A stretch of DNA of 64,000 bases from Aliidiomarina sedimenti (GTDB lineage Bacteria > Pseudomonadota > Gammaproteobacteria > Enterobacterales > Alteromonadaceae), in assembly GCF_003986955.1 (NCBI RefSeq), contig NZ_PIPN01000003.1, forward strand, positions 248,001-312,000, in the 5' to 3' direction. Numbering within the stretch: the first letter of the stretch is position 1; every line of letters begins with the position of its first letter. A model generated the notes under the pieces. That model saw only the letters and a program-made list of their open reading frames with translations, did no database searches and was not told the DNA's origin. This document shows, piece after piece, positions 1 through 9,694 of this stretch. Position numbers and translations under genes: made by a program.

Positions 1-435
1 CTCGACAATTTGTTCCAGCGTACCGGTCAGCACTGTATCATCAATGATCAGGCGGCTGCCGCGGCTTTCACGGTTAAAGTCAGCGAAAATAGGGAGTAAT
101 GGTGAGCGGTTACAGACCATTTCGACGGCCAGGCGAACCTCGGGTTCCCAGCCAAAATGAAGATTGTCAGCAAGCTGTTCGAGCTCGGTGACGGTTTGGG
201 TAAGCTGGCGCGAACGGCGCAACATCACTTCCCCAATTTCGGTAAGGTAGGCCTTTCGACCCCGCACTTCGAGTAGTTGAACTCCAAGCACCTGCTGTAG
301 CTTAGCCACCGCGTGATTTAATGATGACTGGCTTTTATTTAGCTGTTCCGCTGCATGAGCATAGCCGCCAAAATCGACAACGGCTTGCAATATGCGCCAC
401 TGCTCTACTGTGGTTTTGGGTCTGTAAATGCTCAC
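1..435 (-). CDS. LysR-family transcriptional regulator (N-terminal part, cut by window edge)
   Basis: Reading leftward from a GTG at 435 gives 145 open codons that run off the window at base 1. The first 60 or so residues form a LysR-type winged helix-turn-helix: VEQWRILQAVVDFGGYAHAA, then the recognition helix around QSSLNHAVAKLQ and the wing LLEVRGRKAYLTEIGE. The following helix (RRSRQLTQTVTELEQLA) fits the LysR dimerisation helix, and the start of an effector-binding domain (EVRLAVEMV) follows. The GTG has an AAGGA box about 8 bases upstream. The gene lies downstream of cmoB on the same strand with a 58-base gap. The effector-binding domain is mostly missing, so the regulon cannot be guessed. 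Confidence 0.85.
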   Translation of the reverse strand, partial: MSIYRPKTTVEQWRILQAVVDFGGYAHAAEQLNKSQSSLNHAVAKLQQVLGVQLLEVRGRKAYLTEIGEVMLRRSRQLTQTVTELEQLADNLHFGWEPEVRLAVEMVCNRSPLLPIFADFNRESRGSRLIIDDTVLTGTLEQIVE

Positions 436-493
436 TATAAAATCCTTACACATCCTGAATCGGAGGCTTTAACACAGCCCACAGAGATGGAAT

Positions 494-1471
494 TTAGATT
501 CTGCGAGCTGTAATGACCGCACGCAATGGTGCGGGGTAACCTTCAATAGTCTTAGAACGGTCATTTGGATCAAGAAAATCGCAAAGAGATTGGTTTTCCA
601 TCCACTCCGTTGGCCGTTGTTCCTCGGTTGTTGTGGTATTTAAATCGACCACCTCGATGTCCTTAAAACCGCTCCGACGCAACCATAAACACAGTGCGTC
701 AGTGCTTGGCAGAAACCAGACATTGCGCATCTGCGCGTAGCGATTCTCGGGCATCAGGACGGTGTATTTGTCACCTTCTACAACCAGGGTTTCCAGTACT
801 AGCTGACCTCCCGGGCGTAGTTGTTGCCAACATTGCTTAAGGAAATCGACAGGAGAGCGACGATGGTACAAGACGCCCATAGTAAAAACTGTATCAAAAA
901 CTTGTAATGTTGGTAGCTCATCCACCCCTAAAGGTAGCAGTTCCACGTCATTTGCGAGATTAATTGGCGCATATTTTTGGATCGCTTTGAATTGCATCAG
1001 AAAAAGTTGACTCGGATCGATCCCGATTGCCATTTTCGCGCCCGCCTGTTTCATGCGCCACAGATGGTATCCGCTGCCGCAACCAATATCCAGCACGTAG
1101 CGTCCGGCTAAATCGTCAAGGTGAGGAAGTACTCGCTGCCACTTGAGGTCAGAGCGCCATTCGGTATCGATATTTAATCCGAATAAATCGAAAGGACCTT
1201 TGCGCCAGGGTTTAAATTGCTTCAGCAATGCTTCCAGTTTGGCGCGTTGTCCGCTGCTCAGATCGTCGGGTTCGCCAAAGCGTATGACAGCGTCCAGAGA
1301 GACACTGGACGCCGTGGCATCAGGCAGGGTATTCAGGGTCTTAAGCCATTTAGCGAAGTCACCATGCAATTGTTCTGTTTGCCAACGATGAACCTCAGCC
1401 GGCAGCGTACGCAGCCACGGAGCCAGAGGACTGGTCGCGAGACGTGCGTAAAACGGGCCGTAATCAATCAT
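494..1471 (-). CDS. cmoB: tRNA U34 carboxymethyltransferase CmoB
   Basis: CmoB transfers the carboxymethyl group of carboxy-S-adenosylmethionine to 5-hydroxyuridine at tRNA position 34, giving cmo5U. The 325-residue protein has the CmoB-specific N-terminal region (GPFYARLA, RKGPFDLFGLNIDTEWRSD) and a Rossmann methyltransferase motif VLDIGCGSGYH at residues 126-136, followed by TMGVLYHRRSP and the C-terminal NVWFLPS segment. The open frame continues 29 codons further upstream, but the ATG at 1471 (MIDYGPFY) is the family start. It overlaps the end of cmoA by 8 bases, so the two genes are probably translationally coupled. The length matches the family (about 323 residues). Confidence 0.96.
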   Translation of the reverse strand: MIDYGPFYARLATSPLAPWLRTLPAEVHRWQTEQLHGDFAKWLKTLNTLPDATASSVSLDAVIRFGEPDDLSSGQRAKLEALLKQFKPWRKGPFDLFGLNIDTEWRSDLKWQRVLPHLDDLAGRYVLDIGCGSGYHLWRMKQAGAKMAIGIDPSQLFLMQFKAIQKYAPINLANDVELLPLGVDELPTLQVFDTVFTMGVLYHRRSPVDFLKQCWQQLRPGGQLVLETLVVEGDKYTVLMPENRYAQMRNVWFLPSTDALCLWLRRSGFKDIEVVDLNTTTTEEQRPTEWMENQSLCDFLDPNDRSKTIEGYPAPLRAVITARRI

Positions 1472-2243
1472 GGGTGTCCTTGGTTGGGTCAGGTTTGATA
1501 GCGAAGATCGAGCAGAAATTGTAGCAACGGTACCATGCCTGAGCGTGACTAAAGCCAACGCGCTGCAAACGATCGAGATGTTCAGACAGGCTATTCAACT
1601 GCATAACGTTCTCAATAGCAGCGCGTTTTTGGCTTATTTCAAGTTCGCTGTAACCATTGTCGCGCTTGAACTCATGATGAAGGTCAATCAGCAGATCGTT
1701 GCAACGGCTGTCTTCGTCGCGCACCTTCTCTGACAGTATTAACACACCGCCCGGTATGAGCGCCTGATAAAGGCGGTTGAGCAACGCTTCGCGTTGCGCG
1801 GGCTGAATAAACTGCAGCGTGAAATTCAGTACCACCACCGAGCATGGCTGATAGTCCTGATTAAGGATATCGCCGAGCCGTATTTCGACCGGTGTCTCAC
1901 CACGAAACGCATCGACGTGCTTGCGACAGCGCTCGACCATGGCCGTGGAGCTGTCGATGCCAACAATCAGGCTATTTGCGGCGGGATTGTTTTGCTTCAT
2001 CGCCAGCGTTGCTGCCCCAAGTGAACAGCCTAAGTCGTAGAGCAGGGTGTCTGGCTGGGCAAAGCGTGCTGTAAGTCGGCCGATACCATGAATGATGGTC
2101 GCATAACCGGGAACCGACCGGTTGATCATATCGGGAAATACGTCCGCTACGCGTTCGTCAAAGCTGAAATCCTGGATCTCAGCATGGGGCTGGGCATAGA
2201 TAGCGTCGTGATTTGTTACTTTTTTGTTTGCAGTATCAGTCAT
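1464..2243 (-). CDS. cmoA: Carboxy-S-adenosylmethionine synthase CmoA
   Basis: CmoA makes carboxy-SAM from SAM and prephenate, the donor used by CmoB encoded next to it. The 259-residue protein has the SAM-binding motif YDLGCSLGAATL at residues 69-80, the acidic ribose-binding segment VGIDSS, and the family signature LNFTLQFIQP followed by LILSEK. The order cmoA-cmoB with overlapping ends is the usual gammaproteobacterial arrangement. The protein is slightly longer than E. coli CmoA (247 residues), with extra residues at both ends. Confidence 0.96.
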   Translation of the reverse strand: MTDTANKKVTNHDAIYAQPHAEIQDFSFDERVADVFPDMINRSVPGYATIIHGIGRLTARFAQPDTLLYDLGCSLGAATLAMKQNNPAANSLIVGIDSSTAMVERCRKHVDAFRGETPVEIRLGDILNQDYQPCSVVVLNFTLQFIQPAQREALLNRLYQALIPGGVLILSEKVRDEDSRCNDLLIDLHHEFKRDNGYSELEISQKRAAIENVMQLNSLSEHLDRLQRVGFSHAQAWYRCYNFCSIFAIKPDPTKDTHD

Positions 2244-2323
2244 AGTGGTGAGAAAATAAGCCTCATTGAATGAGCTGAATTGTAACTGATGCGGCGCTTG
2301 GCAACCAGTTGAGAAGAACGTTA

Positions 2324-4477
2324 ATGAGAAAACAAGTGCGTCGGGGATTGATTTGGCTAATGCTGGCGCTGCTCCTTCAGATGGGGGCAGCCCATGCTAC
2401 ACCCACTGACACCACCATACGAATTGCGGTCGAAGCAGGCAAACCACCGTATACCCAGTTACTCAGGGATATTACCCTGGTCGGCGCGGAGCAGTCTGCC
2501 CTTGAGGTAGAGCTGTATGTGTTGCCGGGTGCGGACTTCCGTCACGCGTTGACTGCCCCTGGTGACACTCAGATCGACTGGTTCGCCGGGGTACGGCAAA
2601 GTGAGATTGAGCAACACGGATTTGTCGCCGGACCGGTATTGCTGGAAGAAGCGATTTATATTTTCAGTCGTCGCAGCATGCCCGATGTTGCTGATCTCGG
2701 TCATGCGTCCGGGTATGTGTTAGGGGTCGTTGCTGAAAGTAGTGCTGCAGGCTGGATAAGCGAGCATCATGCAGACCAGAGCACACGCCGTTTTGCCGAT
2801 GCAGAGTCGATGCTTGAAGCTGCACTGGCGGGCGAACTGCATGTCTTCCTGGCCAGCCATTTTGACCTCAGCGAACAGAGGCAGTTAAGCGAGCTGCTGA
2901 CACAGTTTCCGCTCGATCGTCGGGTTCAGCTTTTCAGTGAACCGCGCTATTTAGCCGCACGCCATGCTGATACGCGACTCGCTATGATCCAGTCGGCATT
3001 GGAATTCTCCAGTACCGAGCAATTACGCTTGCTCCACGTCCGGGCCAATAGTGGCCTGACAGGGTTAGTCTCGGTGCAGTTGGATGAACTAATCTGGCTT
3101 GATCAACAGGAACACATCCGGGTTGGTGTGCCGGATGACTCTACGCCTGTCCTCTATTTTAACCGGCATGGTGAAGCAGTGGGTCTGGATGCTGATTTTC
3201 TTGGCCTGATTGAATCGCGAACACCGCTCAGTTTTAACTATGTGGGCTGTGGTACCTGGGAACAGTGCATTGAGGCGCTGGCGCGCCGCGAGATTGATGT
3301 GCTGAGCTTTCTAAGCGACACCGCAGAACGTCGTGACTTTGCCGTATTTACCTCCGTTTACTGGGAAACACCCTGGGCCCTGGCTTCCAGCGACGCCAAC
3401 CCGGTCGATGCCAATGACCTCGATGAACTGCAGGGTAAAACCCTGGCCTTGACCCGGGGCTATGTGAACAATGCCGAGATAGCGCAAACAGAGGGCATTA
3501 AGGTGGTACTGGTTGATGCGCCGGGTCAGGGGCTGCAGGCAGTGCTTGAGGGGAAAGCAGATGCCTATATGGACAGCCTGCCGTTACTGGTTGAGCGAAT
3601 GCGGGAACAGCATACCGGAACCTTGCATTTGTCTATTCTGCGCGACTACCCCGGTGATCAGGTTAATTTTGCGGTGCGTAAGGACTGGCCAGTACTGCGT
3701 GACGTGATGCAGCGTGCGGTTGATACCCTGACCTATGATGATCGCGCAGCGATCACCGAGCGCTGGTTTGATGTGCAATATCAGGAAGATCTTAGCTTTG
3801 AGAGCATGCGACGCTGGTTGATTTGGGGCGGATTGATTTTTGTTGCCGTGGTCGCTGCCTTTTGGTTCTGGAACAGTCAGCTCCGCCGTGAAGTGCGACG
3901 TCGCATGCGCGCCGAGCGACGAATGCGTTATCTCGCTCGTCACGACGAACTGACTGGATTACCGAATCGCCATTTATTACGTGACAGTCTGCAGCAGACG
4001 CTCGCCAGTCATCAGCGTTACCGACGGCAGTTTGCATTGTTATTTCTTGATTTGGATGGCTTTAAGGCAATCAATGACGAACTTGGTCATGACATAGGTG
4101 ACGAATTGCTCAAACAAGTGGCGTCGCGTTTGCGTAAAAACCTGCGCAAACAGGATATTTTGTGTCGGTTTGGTGGCGACGAGTTTGTTGTGGTGCTGAC
4201 TGAGCAACACTCGGCACAGCAAAGCACGCAGGTGGCTGAAAAACTGGTCACGCTGATAGTCGAACCTTACCAGTTAAAAGACAGTCGCGGCCATGGGGTA
4301 ACAGCTGAGGTGAGCGTGAGTATAGGCGTTGCGATGTATCCGCAGCATGGAGACGATGCAGCCACCTTAATGCGCCGTGCAGATAAAGCGATGTATGAGG
4401 TGAAAAGCCAGGGTAAAAATGGGGTGATGCTGGTGGCAGGGAATGGCGATGCGCGGCCCGCGAAGGATGACATTTAG
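2324..4477 (+). CDS. Membrane diguanylate cyclase with two periplasmic solute-binding domains
   Basis: The product has an N-terminal hydrophobic signal or anchor (about residues 6-25), a periplasmic region with two tandem domains resembling family-3 solute-binding proteins (the second near IRVGVPDDSTPVLYFN), a transmembrane helix near residues 500-520 (WLIWGGLIFVAVVAAFWFW) and a C-terminal GGDEF domain. The active-site GGDEF is intact (RFGGDEFVVVL). RKQD lies exactly five residues before it, matching an RxxD inhibitory I-site, so an active, feedback-inhibited c-di-GMP synthase is expected. The ligand is unknown. The open frame begins at a TTG at 2309, but ATG 2324 is better placed behind GAGAAG. 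The gene stands alone between cmoA (divergent) and aspS. Confidence 0.88.
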   Translation: MRKQVRRGLIWLMLALLLQMGAAHATPTDTTIRIAVEAGKPPYTQLLRDITLVGAEQSALEVELYVLPGADFRHALTAPGDTQIDWFAGVRQSEIEQHGFVAGPVLLEEAIYIFSRRSMPDVADLGHASGYVLGVVAESSAAGWISEHHADQSTRRFADAESMLEAALAGELHVFLASHFDLSEQRQLSELLTQFPLDRRVQLFSEPRYLAARHADTRLAMIQSALEFSSTEQLRLLHVRANSGLTGLVSVQLDELIWLDQQEHIRVGVPDDSTPVLYFNRHGEAVGLDADFLGLIESRTPLSFNYVGCGTWEQCIEALARREIDVLSFLSDTAERRDFAVFTSVYWETPWALASSDANPVDANDLDELQGKTLALTRGYVNNAEIAQTEGIKVVLVDAPGQGLQAVLEGKADAYMDSLPLLVERMREQHTGTLHLSILRDYPGDQVNFAVRKDWPVLRDVMQRAVDTLTYDDRAAITERWFDVQYQEDLSFESMRRWLIWGGLIFVAVVAAFWFWNSQLRREVRRRMRAERRMRYLARHDELTGLPNRHLLRDSLQQTLASHQRYRRQFALLFLDLDGFKAINDELGHDIGDELLKQVASRLRKNLRKQDILCRFGGDEFVVVLTEQHSAQQSTQVAEKLVTLIVEPYQLKDSRGHGVTAEVSVSIGVAMYPQHGDDAATLMRRADKAMYEVKSQGKNGVMLVAGNGDARPAKDDI

Positions 4478-4494
4478 GCGCAGTCCGATATACT
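4467..4494 (+). promoter_or_regulatory. Candidate sigma-70 promoter for aspS
   Basis: ATGACA (4467-4472), a 16-base spacer and TATACT (4489-4494) fit a sigma-70 promoter. It lies across the last codons of the diguanylate cyclase gene and would give a leader of about 60 bases ahead of aspS. The predicted leader contains the inverted repeat at 4516-4532. Confidence 0.45.
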
Positions 4495-4515
4495 ATGCGC
4501 CTACTTTGAAACCCT

Positions 4516-4532
4516 TATCGCAGCTTGCGATA
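4516..4532 (+). promoter_or_regulatory. Perfect 7-bp inverted repeat in the aspS leader
   Basis: TATCGCA, three bases, then TGCGATA form a perfect inverted repeat 32 bases before the aspS start. It could be a leader hairpin or a protein-binding site. A second small hairpin (GGCGCA/TGCGCC, 4477-4501) overlaps the upstream stop codon. Neither is followed by a T-run, so they are not convincing terminators. Confidence 0.35.
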
Positions 4533-4563
4533 CATCGCCATATAAAAGACAGGAACTATCAGC

Positions 4564-6321
4564 ATGCGCAGCCATTATTGTGGACAAGTCAATGAAACCC
4601 TGAGCGGACAAAATGTCACTTTAGCCGGATGGGTTAACCGCCGTCGTGATCTCGGTGGTGTTATCTTCATTGATATGCGTGATCGTGAAGGCATTGTGCA
4701 GGTGGTATTTGACCCGCAGCAGGCAGCTGCGATTGAGCATGCCGACAGCCTGCGCCAGGAATTCTGCATTCAAATCCAGGGTAACGTGAAAGAGCGCCCT
4801 GCCAGCCAGGTCAATGACAGCATGAAAACCGGTAAGGTCGAAGTGATTGCCACTGAACTGACCATTTTAAGCCGTTCCGAGCCGCTGCCCATCGACTTTA
4901 ACAGTGAAGTCAGCGAAGAGCAGCGTCTGCGTTATCGCTACATCGACTTACGTCGCCCGCTGATGAATGAACGTCTGCAGTTTCGTGCCCGTGTTGCCAG
5001 CTCAGTGCGTCGCTTCCTCGATGACAATCAGTTTTTAGACATTGAAACGCCCATGCTGACCCGGGCGACCCCGGAAGGCGCGCGTGACTACCTGGTACCG
5101 AGCCGCACTCACAAAGGCAAATTCTTTGCCTTGCCGCAGTCGCCACAGCTGTTTAAGCAGTTACTGATGATGTCCGGTTTTGATCGGTACTATCAGATCG
5201 TTAAGTGCTTCCGTGACGAAGACTTACGCGCCGACCGTCAGCCAGAGTTTACCCAAATTGATATCGAAACCTCGTTCATGAGCGCGGAACAAGTGCGTGA
5301 GGTGACCGAGAAACTGGTGCGTAAGCTGTTCAACGACATGCTTGAGGTTGAGCTTGGTGATTTCCCCAGCATGCCCTACAGCGAAGCCATGCGCCGCTTC
5401 GGTTCAGATAAACCTGACTTGCGTAACCCGCTGGAGCTGGTTGATGTGGCGGACATCCTCAAAGATGTCGAGTTTAAAGTATTTGCCGGGCCGGCAAACG
5501 ATCCGAAAGGGCGTGTTGCGGTGATTAAGGTTCCGGGCGCTGCGACTAAGTTAAGCCGCAAAAACATTGATGAATATGGCAAATTTGTCGAAATCTACGG
5601 TGCTAAAGGCCTTGCCTGGTTGAAAGTGAACGACGTGGCAGCTGGCCGCGAAGGGCTGCAGTCACCGATCCTGAAATTCCTACCGGATGATGCGGTTGAA
5701 GCATTGCTGAAGCGGGTCGATGCGCAAAATGACGATATTTTGTTCTTCGGTGCCGACAATGGCGTTGTAGTGTCTGAAGCGTTAGGCGCGTTGCGTCTCA
5801 AGCTGGGTGAAGACTTAGGCCTGGTTGAAGATGGCTGGCGCCCACTATGGGTGGTCGACTTCCCTATGTTTGAAGCCACTGACGAGGGCCTGTTTGCGCT
5901 GCATCATCCGTTCACTGCCCCAGTCGGAGTGAATGCCGAAGAGCTGGAAGCAAACCCGGAAGGCACCCTGTCCAATGCCTATGACATGGTGCTGAACGGT
6001 GTCGAGGTCGGCGGTGGTTCAGTGCGTATTCATGAGCAACACATGCAGGCTGCGGTATTCCGTATTCTTGGCATCAGCGATGAAGAAGCGCGCGAAAAAT
6101 TTGGCTTCTTATTAGATGCACTGAAATATGGCACGCCACCCCACGCGGGACTCGCTTTCGGCTTGGACCGTCTGGTAATGCTAATGGTAGGGGCCACGTC
6201 CATTCGCGACGTCATTGCCTTCCCCAAAACCACCACCGCAGCGTGTCCGTTGACCGATGCCCCGGGCTTCGCCAACCCGGATGCGCTTGCTGAGCTGGGT
6301 GTGCAACTGAAGAAAGATTAG
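4564..6321 (+). CDS. aspS: Aspartyl-tRNA synthetase
   Basis: AspRS charges tRNA-Asp. The 585-residue class II synthetase has an N-terminal OB-fold anticodon-binding domain (about residues 1-105, [20 protein letters not shown]), the catalytic core with motif 2 ([18 protein letters not shown]) and motif 3 ([12 protein letters not shown]), and the bacterial GAD insertion domain in between. [16 protein letters not shown] is the usual substrate-loop region. Length and ends match E. coli AspS (590 residues). GGAA precedes the ATG by 9 bases. The next gene, yebC, follows after a 145-base gap. Confidence 0.98.
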   Translation: MRSHYCGQVNETLSGQNVTLAGWVNRRRDLGGVIFIDMRDREGIVQVVFDPQQAAAIEHADSLRQEFCIQIQGNVKERPASQVNDSMKTGKVEVIATELTILSRSEPLPIDFNSEVSEEQRLRYRYIDLRRPLMNERLQFRARVASSVRRFLDDNQFLDIETPMLTRATPEGARDYLVPSRTHKGKFFALPQSPQLFKQLLMMSGFDRYYQIVKCFRDEDLRADRQPEFTQIDIETSFMSAEQVREVTEKLVRKLFNDMLEVELGDFPSMPYSEAMRRFGSDKPDLRNPLELVDVADILKDVEFKVFAGPANDPKGRVAVIKVPGAATKLSRKNIDEYGKFVEIYGAKGLAWLKVNDVAAGREGLQSPILKFLPDDAVEALLKRVDAQNDDILFFGADNGVVVSEALGALRLKLGEDLGLVEDGWRPLWVVDFPMFEATDEGLFALHHPFTAPVGVNAEELEANPEGTLSNAYDMVLNGVEVGGGSVRIHEQHMQAAVFRILGISDEEAREKFGFLLDALKYGTPPHAGLAFGLDRLVMLMVGATSIRDVIAFPKTTTAACPLTDAPGFANPDALAELGVQLKKD

Positions 6322-6370
6322 GGCCGAGGCCTGGCCGCTGGCTTTTGTGGGGGAGGTATATACCTTGATG

Positions 6371-6391
6371 GGGACGCCGTGAATACGTCCC
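6371..6391 (+). repeat. Stem-loop between aspS and yebC
   Basis: GGGACG and CGTCCC (6371-6376 and 6386-6391) enclose a 9-base loop CCGTGAATA. Just upstream is the palindrome AGGTATATACCT. The segment 6322-6466 has no other recognisable signal apart from the yebC ribosome-binding site CGAGGAGG. It may be a relic of a dispersed intergenic repeat. A terminator role is unlikely because no T-run follows. Confidence 0.35.
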
Positions 6392-6466
6392 TGGCAAAGT
6401 ACCTGTCAACCGCCATCCAAAGCCAGCCGAAGCCGAAACTCTTAACGTCACAACGAGGAGGTACGC

Positions 6467-7204
6467 ATGGCGGGTCACTCGAAATGGGCCAATATTAAAC
6501 ATCGCAAGGCGGCGCAGGATGCTAAGCGCGGCAAGATTTTTACCAAACTCATCCGTGAGTTGACGGTGGCTGCCCGTGAAGGCGGAGCTGATCCAGAGAC
6601 CAACCCCCGCTTGCGCGCCGCTATCGATAAATCACTGTCGAATAATATGAAGCGCGACACCATTGATAACGCGGTCAAACGCGGCGCCGGTGAACTCGAC
6701 GGCGATGCCGTTGAAGAACTGACGTACGAGGGCTACAGCCCAGGTGGTGCCGCGATTATGGTGTTCTGCATGACCGACAACCGCAACCGTACAGTGTCTG
6801 ATGTGCGCCATGCGTTTACCAAGCTGGGCGGTAATTTAGGGACCGACGGGTCAGTTGCGTATTTATTCAGTAAGCGTGGCGTGATCAGTTTTGCGCCCGG
6901 CGCCGCGGAAGAGAAAGTTATCGAAGCGGCTCTGGAAGGCGGCGCCGACGACGTGCAAACCTATGAGGACGGTTCGCTTGATGTGTTTTGTGAACCCGAG
7001 CTGTTTGGTGCGGTAAAAGATGCCTTAGATGCGGCTGGTCTTACCGCTGACAATGCGGAAGTAACCCAGGTGCCGTCGACCAAAGCGGAGCTTAATGATG
7101 AGGATGGCGTGCGCTGCGCGAAACTGATTGATGCGTTAGAAGACCTCGACGATGTGCAGGATGTTTACCACAACGCTGAATTACCTGAGAGTGCCTGGGA
7201 CTAA
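6467..7204 (+). CDS. yebC: YebC/PmpR-family protein (translation factor or DNA-binding regulator)
   Basis: The 245-residue protein begins [19 protein letters not shown] and has the TACO1/YebC three-domain pattern throughout ([15 protein letters not shown] region, [21 protein letters not shown], and the C-terminal [12 protein letters not shown]). Family members have been described as ribosome-associated factors relieving polyproline stalling and as transcriptional regulators such as PmpR. The sequence does not distinguish these roles. The gene has a strong AGGAGG box and overlaps ruvC by one base (TAATG). Placement upstream of ruvC is the conserved gammaproteobacterial order. Confidence 0.95.
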   Translation: MAGHSKWANIKHRKAAQDAKRGKIFTKLIRELTVAAREGGADPETNPRLRAAIDKSLSNNMKRDTIDNAVKRGAGELDGDAVEELTYEGYSPGGAAIMVFCMTDNRNRTVSDVRHAFTKLGGNLGTDGSVAYLFSKRGVISFAPGAAEEKVIEAALEGGADDVQTYEDGSLDVFCEPELFGAVKDALDAAGLTADNAEVTQVPSTKAELNDEDGVRCAKLIDALEDLDDVQDVYHNAELPESAWD

Positions 7205-7746
7205 TGGCCATTGTACTGGGGATTGACCCGGGTTCACGCTTAACAGGCTATGGTTTAGTCCAGCAGCATGGGCGTACGTTGACGTATCTGGGGAGTGGCT
7301 GCATCCGGGTGGTGCGGGCAGGGTCCGCAGACGAAGAACGAACGCTGGCAGAACGGTTACGCATCATTCATGATGGGGTTAGCGAATTAATTACGCAGTT
7401 TCAGCCGGATGAATTTGCTATCGAGCAAGTGTTTATGGCGCGCAACCCTGACTCCGCACTTAAGCTTGGGCAGGCGCGAGGCGCTGCAATCGTTGCTGCG
7501 GCACGGCATGACCTGGTCGTGGCCGAGTATTCAGCGCGACAGATAAAACAATCGGTGGTGGGTAGTGGTGCGGCAGATAAAACCCAGGTCCAGCATATGG
7601 TGATGCAAATGCTGAAATTGCCGAAACGGCCACAAGCCGATGCGGCGGATGCGCTGGCTGTGGCGATTTGCCATTGTCATACCCGGCAAAGCCTGGTTTC
7701 AATGGCGGGTGCTGCGCGGAAAACGGTTCGGGGCAGGCTGCGTTAG
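7204..7746 (+). CDS. ruvC: Holliday junction resolvase RuvC
   Basis: RuvC is the dimeric endonuclease that cuts Holliday junctions moved by RuvAB. The 180-residue protein carries the RNase H-like acidic tetrad: D8 in GIDPG, E74 in FAIEQVF, and D146 and D149 in QADAADALA. The start ATG shares a base with the yebC stop codon. The C-terminal tail ([11 protein letters not shown]) is basic, as in the family. Length is normal. Confidence 0.97.
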   Translation: MAIVLGIDPGSRLTGYGLVQQHGRTLTYLGSGCIRVVRAGSADEERTLAERLRIIHDGVSELITQFQPDEFAIEQVFMARNPDSALKLGQARGAAIVAAARHDLVVAEYSARQIKQSVVGSGAADKTQVQHMVMQMLKLPKRPQADAADALAVAICHCHTRQSLVSMAGAARKTVRGRLR

Positions 7747-7805
7747 ATGTCTTTGCGCTGCCAGTCATTTGTACCGAGATCAGGACCGAGAGGACAGGAT
7801 AAATT

Positions 7806-8417
7806 ATGATAGGCCGTATTCAGGGCATTATTATCTACAAGCAGGCCCCCGACCTACTGGTCGATGTGCAAGGGGTTGGCTACGAAATTCAGTTGCCGAT
7901 GACCTGTTTCTTTGAGTTACCAGCGGTCGGCAGCGAGGTCAGTTTGTGGACCCATTTTGTGGTGCGCGAGGATGCCCAGCTGCTGTATGGTTTTAACAGC
8001 ATGAACGAGCGGGCGTTGTTCCGGCAACTGATCAAAGCGCAGGGCGTGGGTCCGAAGATGGCACTGGCGATTATGTCCGGAATGTCAGCCAATCAGTTTG
8101 TGGCCAGCGTACAGCAAGGTGATGTCTCGACATTGGTGAAAATTCCCGGTGTCGGCAAAAAAACCGCTGAGCGTTTGGTGGTGGAAATGCGTGACCGGCT
8201 AAAAGACTTCGCTGGCACCAGTCCGCTGGAAAACGGCGGGCAGAGCCCGGAACCGGCAATGATGGTGGCGATGGATAATCCACTGGACGATGCGTTAAGC
8301 GCCTTGCTGGCGCTCGGCTATAAGCCCGCTCACGCAGAAAAAGCTGTGAAAAAAGTGGCCACCGCCGATATGGATTCAGAAGCCATCATCCGCCAGGCGC
8401 TAAAATCGATGGTATAA
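7806..8417 (+). CDS. ruvA: Holliday junction DNA helicase subunit RuvA
   Basis: RuvA is the tetrameric junction-binding protein that loads the RuvB motor. The 203-residue protein has the N-terminal OB-fold ([12 protein letters not shown] to about residue 63), two helix-hairpin-helix motifs ([16 protein letters not shown] and [17 protein letters not shown]), a variable linker with NGGQSPEP, and the C-terminal RuvB-contact domain ([21 protein letters not shown]). The gene follows ruvC by 59 bases, with GAGAGGACAGG ahead of the ATG. A REP pair separates it from ruvB. Confidence 0.97.
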   Translation: MIGRIQGIIIYKQAPDLLVDVQGVGYEIQLPMTCFFELPAVGSEVSLWTHFVVREDAQLLYGFNSMNERALFRQLIKAQGVGPKMALAIMSGMSANQFVASVQQGDVSTLVKIPGVGKKTAERLVVEMRDRLKDFAGTSPLENGGQSPEPAMMVAMDNPLDDALSALLALGYKPAHAEKAVKKVATADMDSEAIIRQALKSMV

Positions 8418-8442
8418 CCATACCTCCAATGATTAAGCGCAC

Positions 8443-8534
8443 ATTCAATGATCGAGCGCGGGGCTTGATCATTGAATTGGTCTCTTGCAAGTGATGCCAA
8501 TTCAACATTCAAGCCCCGCGCTTGAATGTTGAAT
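8443..8534. repeat. REP pair 1 (inverted), between ruvA and ruvB
   Basis: Two 35-bp hairpin units, 8443-8477 (loop GCGGG) and 8500-8534 (loop CCCGC), are separated by 22 bases. The second unit has perfect 15-bp arms (ATTCAACATTCAAGC and its complement). The first has one G-T wobble. The inner flanks read TGGTC and GCCA. The pair lies inside the ruvAB transcription unit and would form large hairpins in the mRNA. Confidence 0.93.
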
Positions 8535-8556
8535 AGTAGCGCAACAGGACATTCAG

Positions 8557-9558
8557 ATGATTGAAGCAGATCGCATGATACAGGCATCGGCAACCAACGA
8601 AGATGAGTTGATTGACCGCGCTATCCGGCCCAAGATGCTGGCGGATTATACCGGCCAGAAGCATGTGGTCGAGCAAATGAGTATCTATATCGAGGCGGCT
8701 CGCAAGCGCTCAGATGCGTTGGATCATGTGTTGATTTTTGGTCCGCCGGGCCTCGGTAAGACGACGCTGGCCAATATCATTGCCAACGAAATGGATGTAG
8801 CAATTAAGCAGACGTCCGGCCCGGTACTGGAAAAGGCGGGTGATTTAGCGGCTCTGTTGACCAATCTTGAAGAGAACGATGTTCTTTTCATTGATGAAAT
8901 CCACCGTTTAAGCCCGGTGGTGGAAGAAATTCTTTATCCGGCGATGGAAGACTATCAGCTCGATATAATGATTGGTGAAGGCCCCGCAGCCCGTTCAATT
9001 AAGCTTGATCTGCCGCCGTTTACTCTGGTTGGTGCAACTACCCGTGCTGGTGCATTAACCTCGCCGCTGCGCGACCGCTTTGGCATTGTGCAGCGACTGG
9101 AATTTTATTCGGTAGAGGAACTGACCACTATTGTGCGCCGCTCCGCAGACTTTCTGAATTTGAATATGGATCAGCAGGGAGCCCATGAGGTAGCAGCGCG
9201 GTCACGGGGTACACCGCGAATTGCCAATCGTTTGCTACGCCGGGTGCGCGATTACGCAGAAGTACGTGCGGACGGTATTATCAACGTTGAGGTGGCGTCC
9301 GCAGCGCTGGATATGGTCGATGTCGACAAAGCTGGTTTTGACTACATGGACCGCAAGCTGATTCTGGCTATCATTGAGAAGTTTATGGGTGGACCGGTGG
9401 GGCTGGATAACCTGGCCGCCGCTATAGGTGAAGAGAAAGACACTATAGAAGATGTGCTGGAACCGTTTTTGATTCAGCAGGGCTTTGTGCAGCGCACACC
9501 GCGCGGACGGATTGCAACCAATCACGCGTACCGCCACTTCGGCCTGACAAAATCATAA
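8557..9558 (+). CDS. ruvB: Holliday junction branch-migration ATPase RuvB
   Basis: RuvB is the hexameric AAA+ motor that drives branch migration with RuvA. The 333-residue protein has Walker [11 protein letters not shown] (residues 61-70), Walker B with DEIH at 113-116, the sensor and arginine-finger segment [18 protein letters not shown], and the C-terminal winged helix ending [16 protein letters not shown]. Length and ends are typical. An AACAGGA box lies 8 bases before the ATG. The gene is separated from ruvA by REP pair 1 and followed by REP pair 2. Confidence 0.98.
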   Translation: MIEADRMIQASATNEDELIDRAIRPKMLADYTGQKHVVEQMSIYIEAARKRSDALDHVLIFGPPGLGKTTLANIIANEMDVAIKQTSGPVLEKAGDLAALLTNLEENDVLFIDEIHRLSPVVEEILYPAMEDYQLDIMIGEGPAARSIKLDLPPFTLVGATTRAGALTSPLRDRFGIVQRLEFYSVEELTTIVRRSADFLNLNMDQQGAHEVAARSRGTPRIANRLLRRVRDYAEVRADGIINVEVASAALDMVDVDKAGFDYMDRKLILAIIEKFMGGPVGLDNLAAAIGEEKDTIEDVLEPFLIQQGFVQRTPRGRIATNHAYRHFGLTKS

Positions 9559-9559
9559 A

Positions 9560-9652
9560 ATTCAATAAAGGCGAGCGCGGGGCTTGAACGTTGAATTTGC
9601 CCTTTGCGATTAGCCTGATTCAACGTTCAAGCCCCGCGCTGGAATGTTGAAT
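9560..9652. repeat. REP pair 2 (inverted), after ruvB
   Basis: The first unit (9560-9596) has loop GCGGG and an imperfect left arm (ATTCAATAAAGGCGAGC, two bases longer than usual). The second (9618-9652) has loop CCCGC. The pair begins two bases after the ruvB stop codon and probably ends the ruv transcript with strong secondary structure. Confidence 0.9.
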
Positions 9653-9667
9653 GGAGGAATGGTAAAC

Positions 9668-9694
9668 AAAAAAAAGCCCGCTCAATGAGCGGGC
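9668..9694 (-). terminator. Intrinsic terminator of the candidate sRNA (minus strand)
   Basis: The hairpin GCCCGCTCA/TGAGCGGGC (9676-9694) is preceded on the plus strand by eight A residues (9668-9675), which is an eight-U tail when read on the minus strand. On the plus strand the hairpin is followed by AAAAAC, so it does not fit as a ruvB terminator. Confidence 0.8.
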
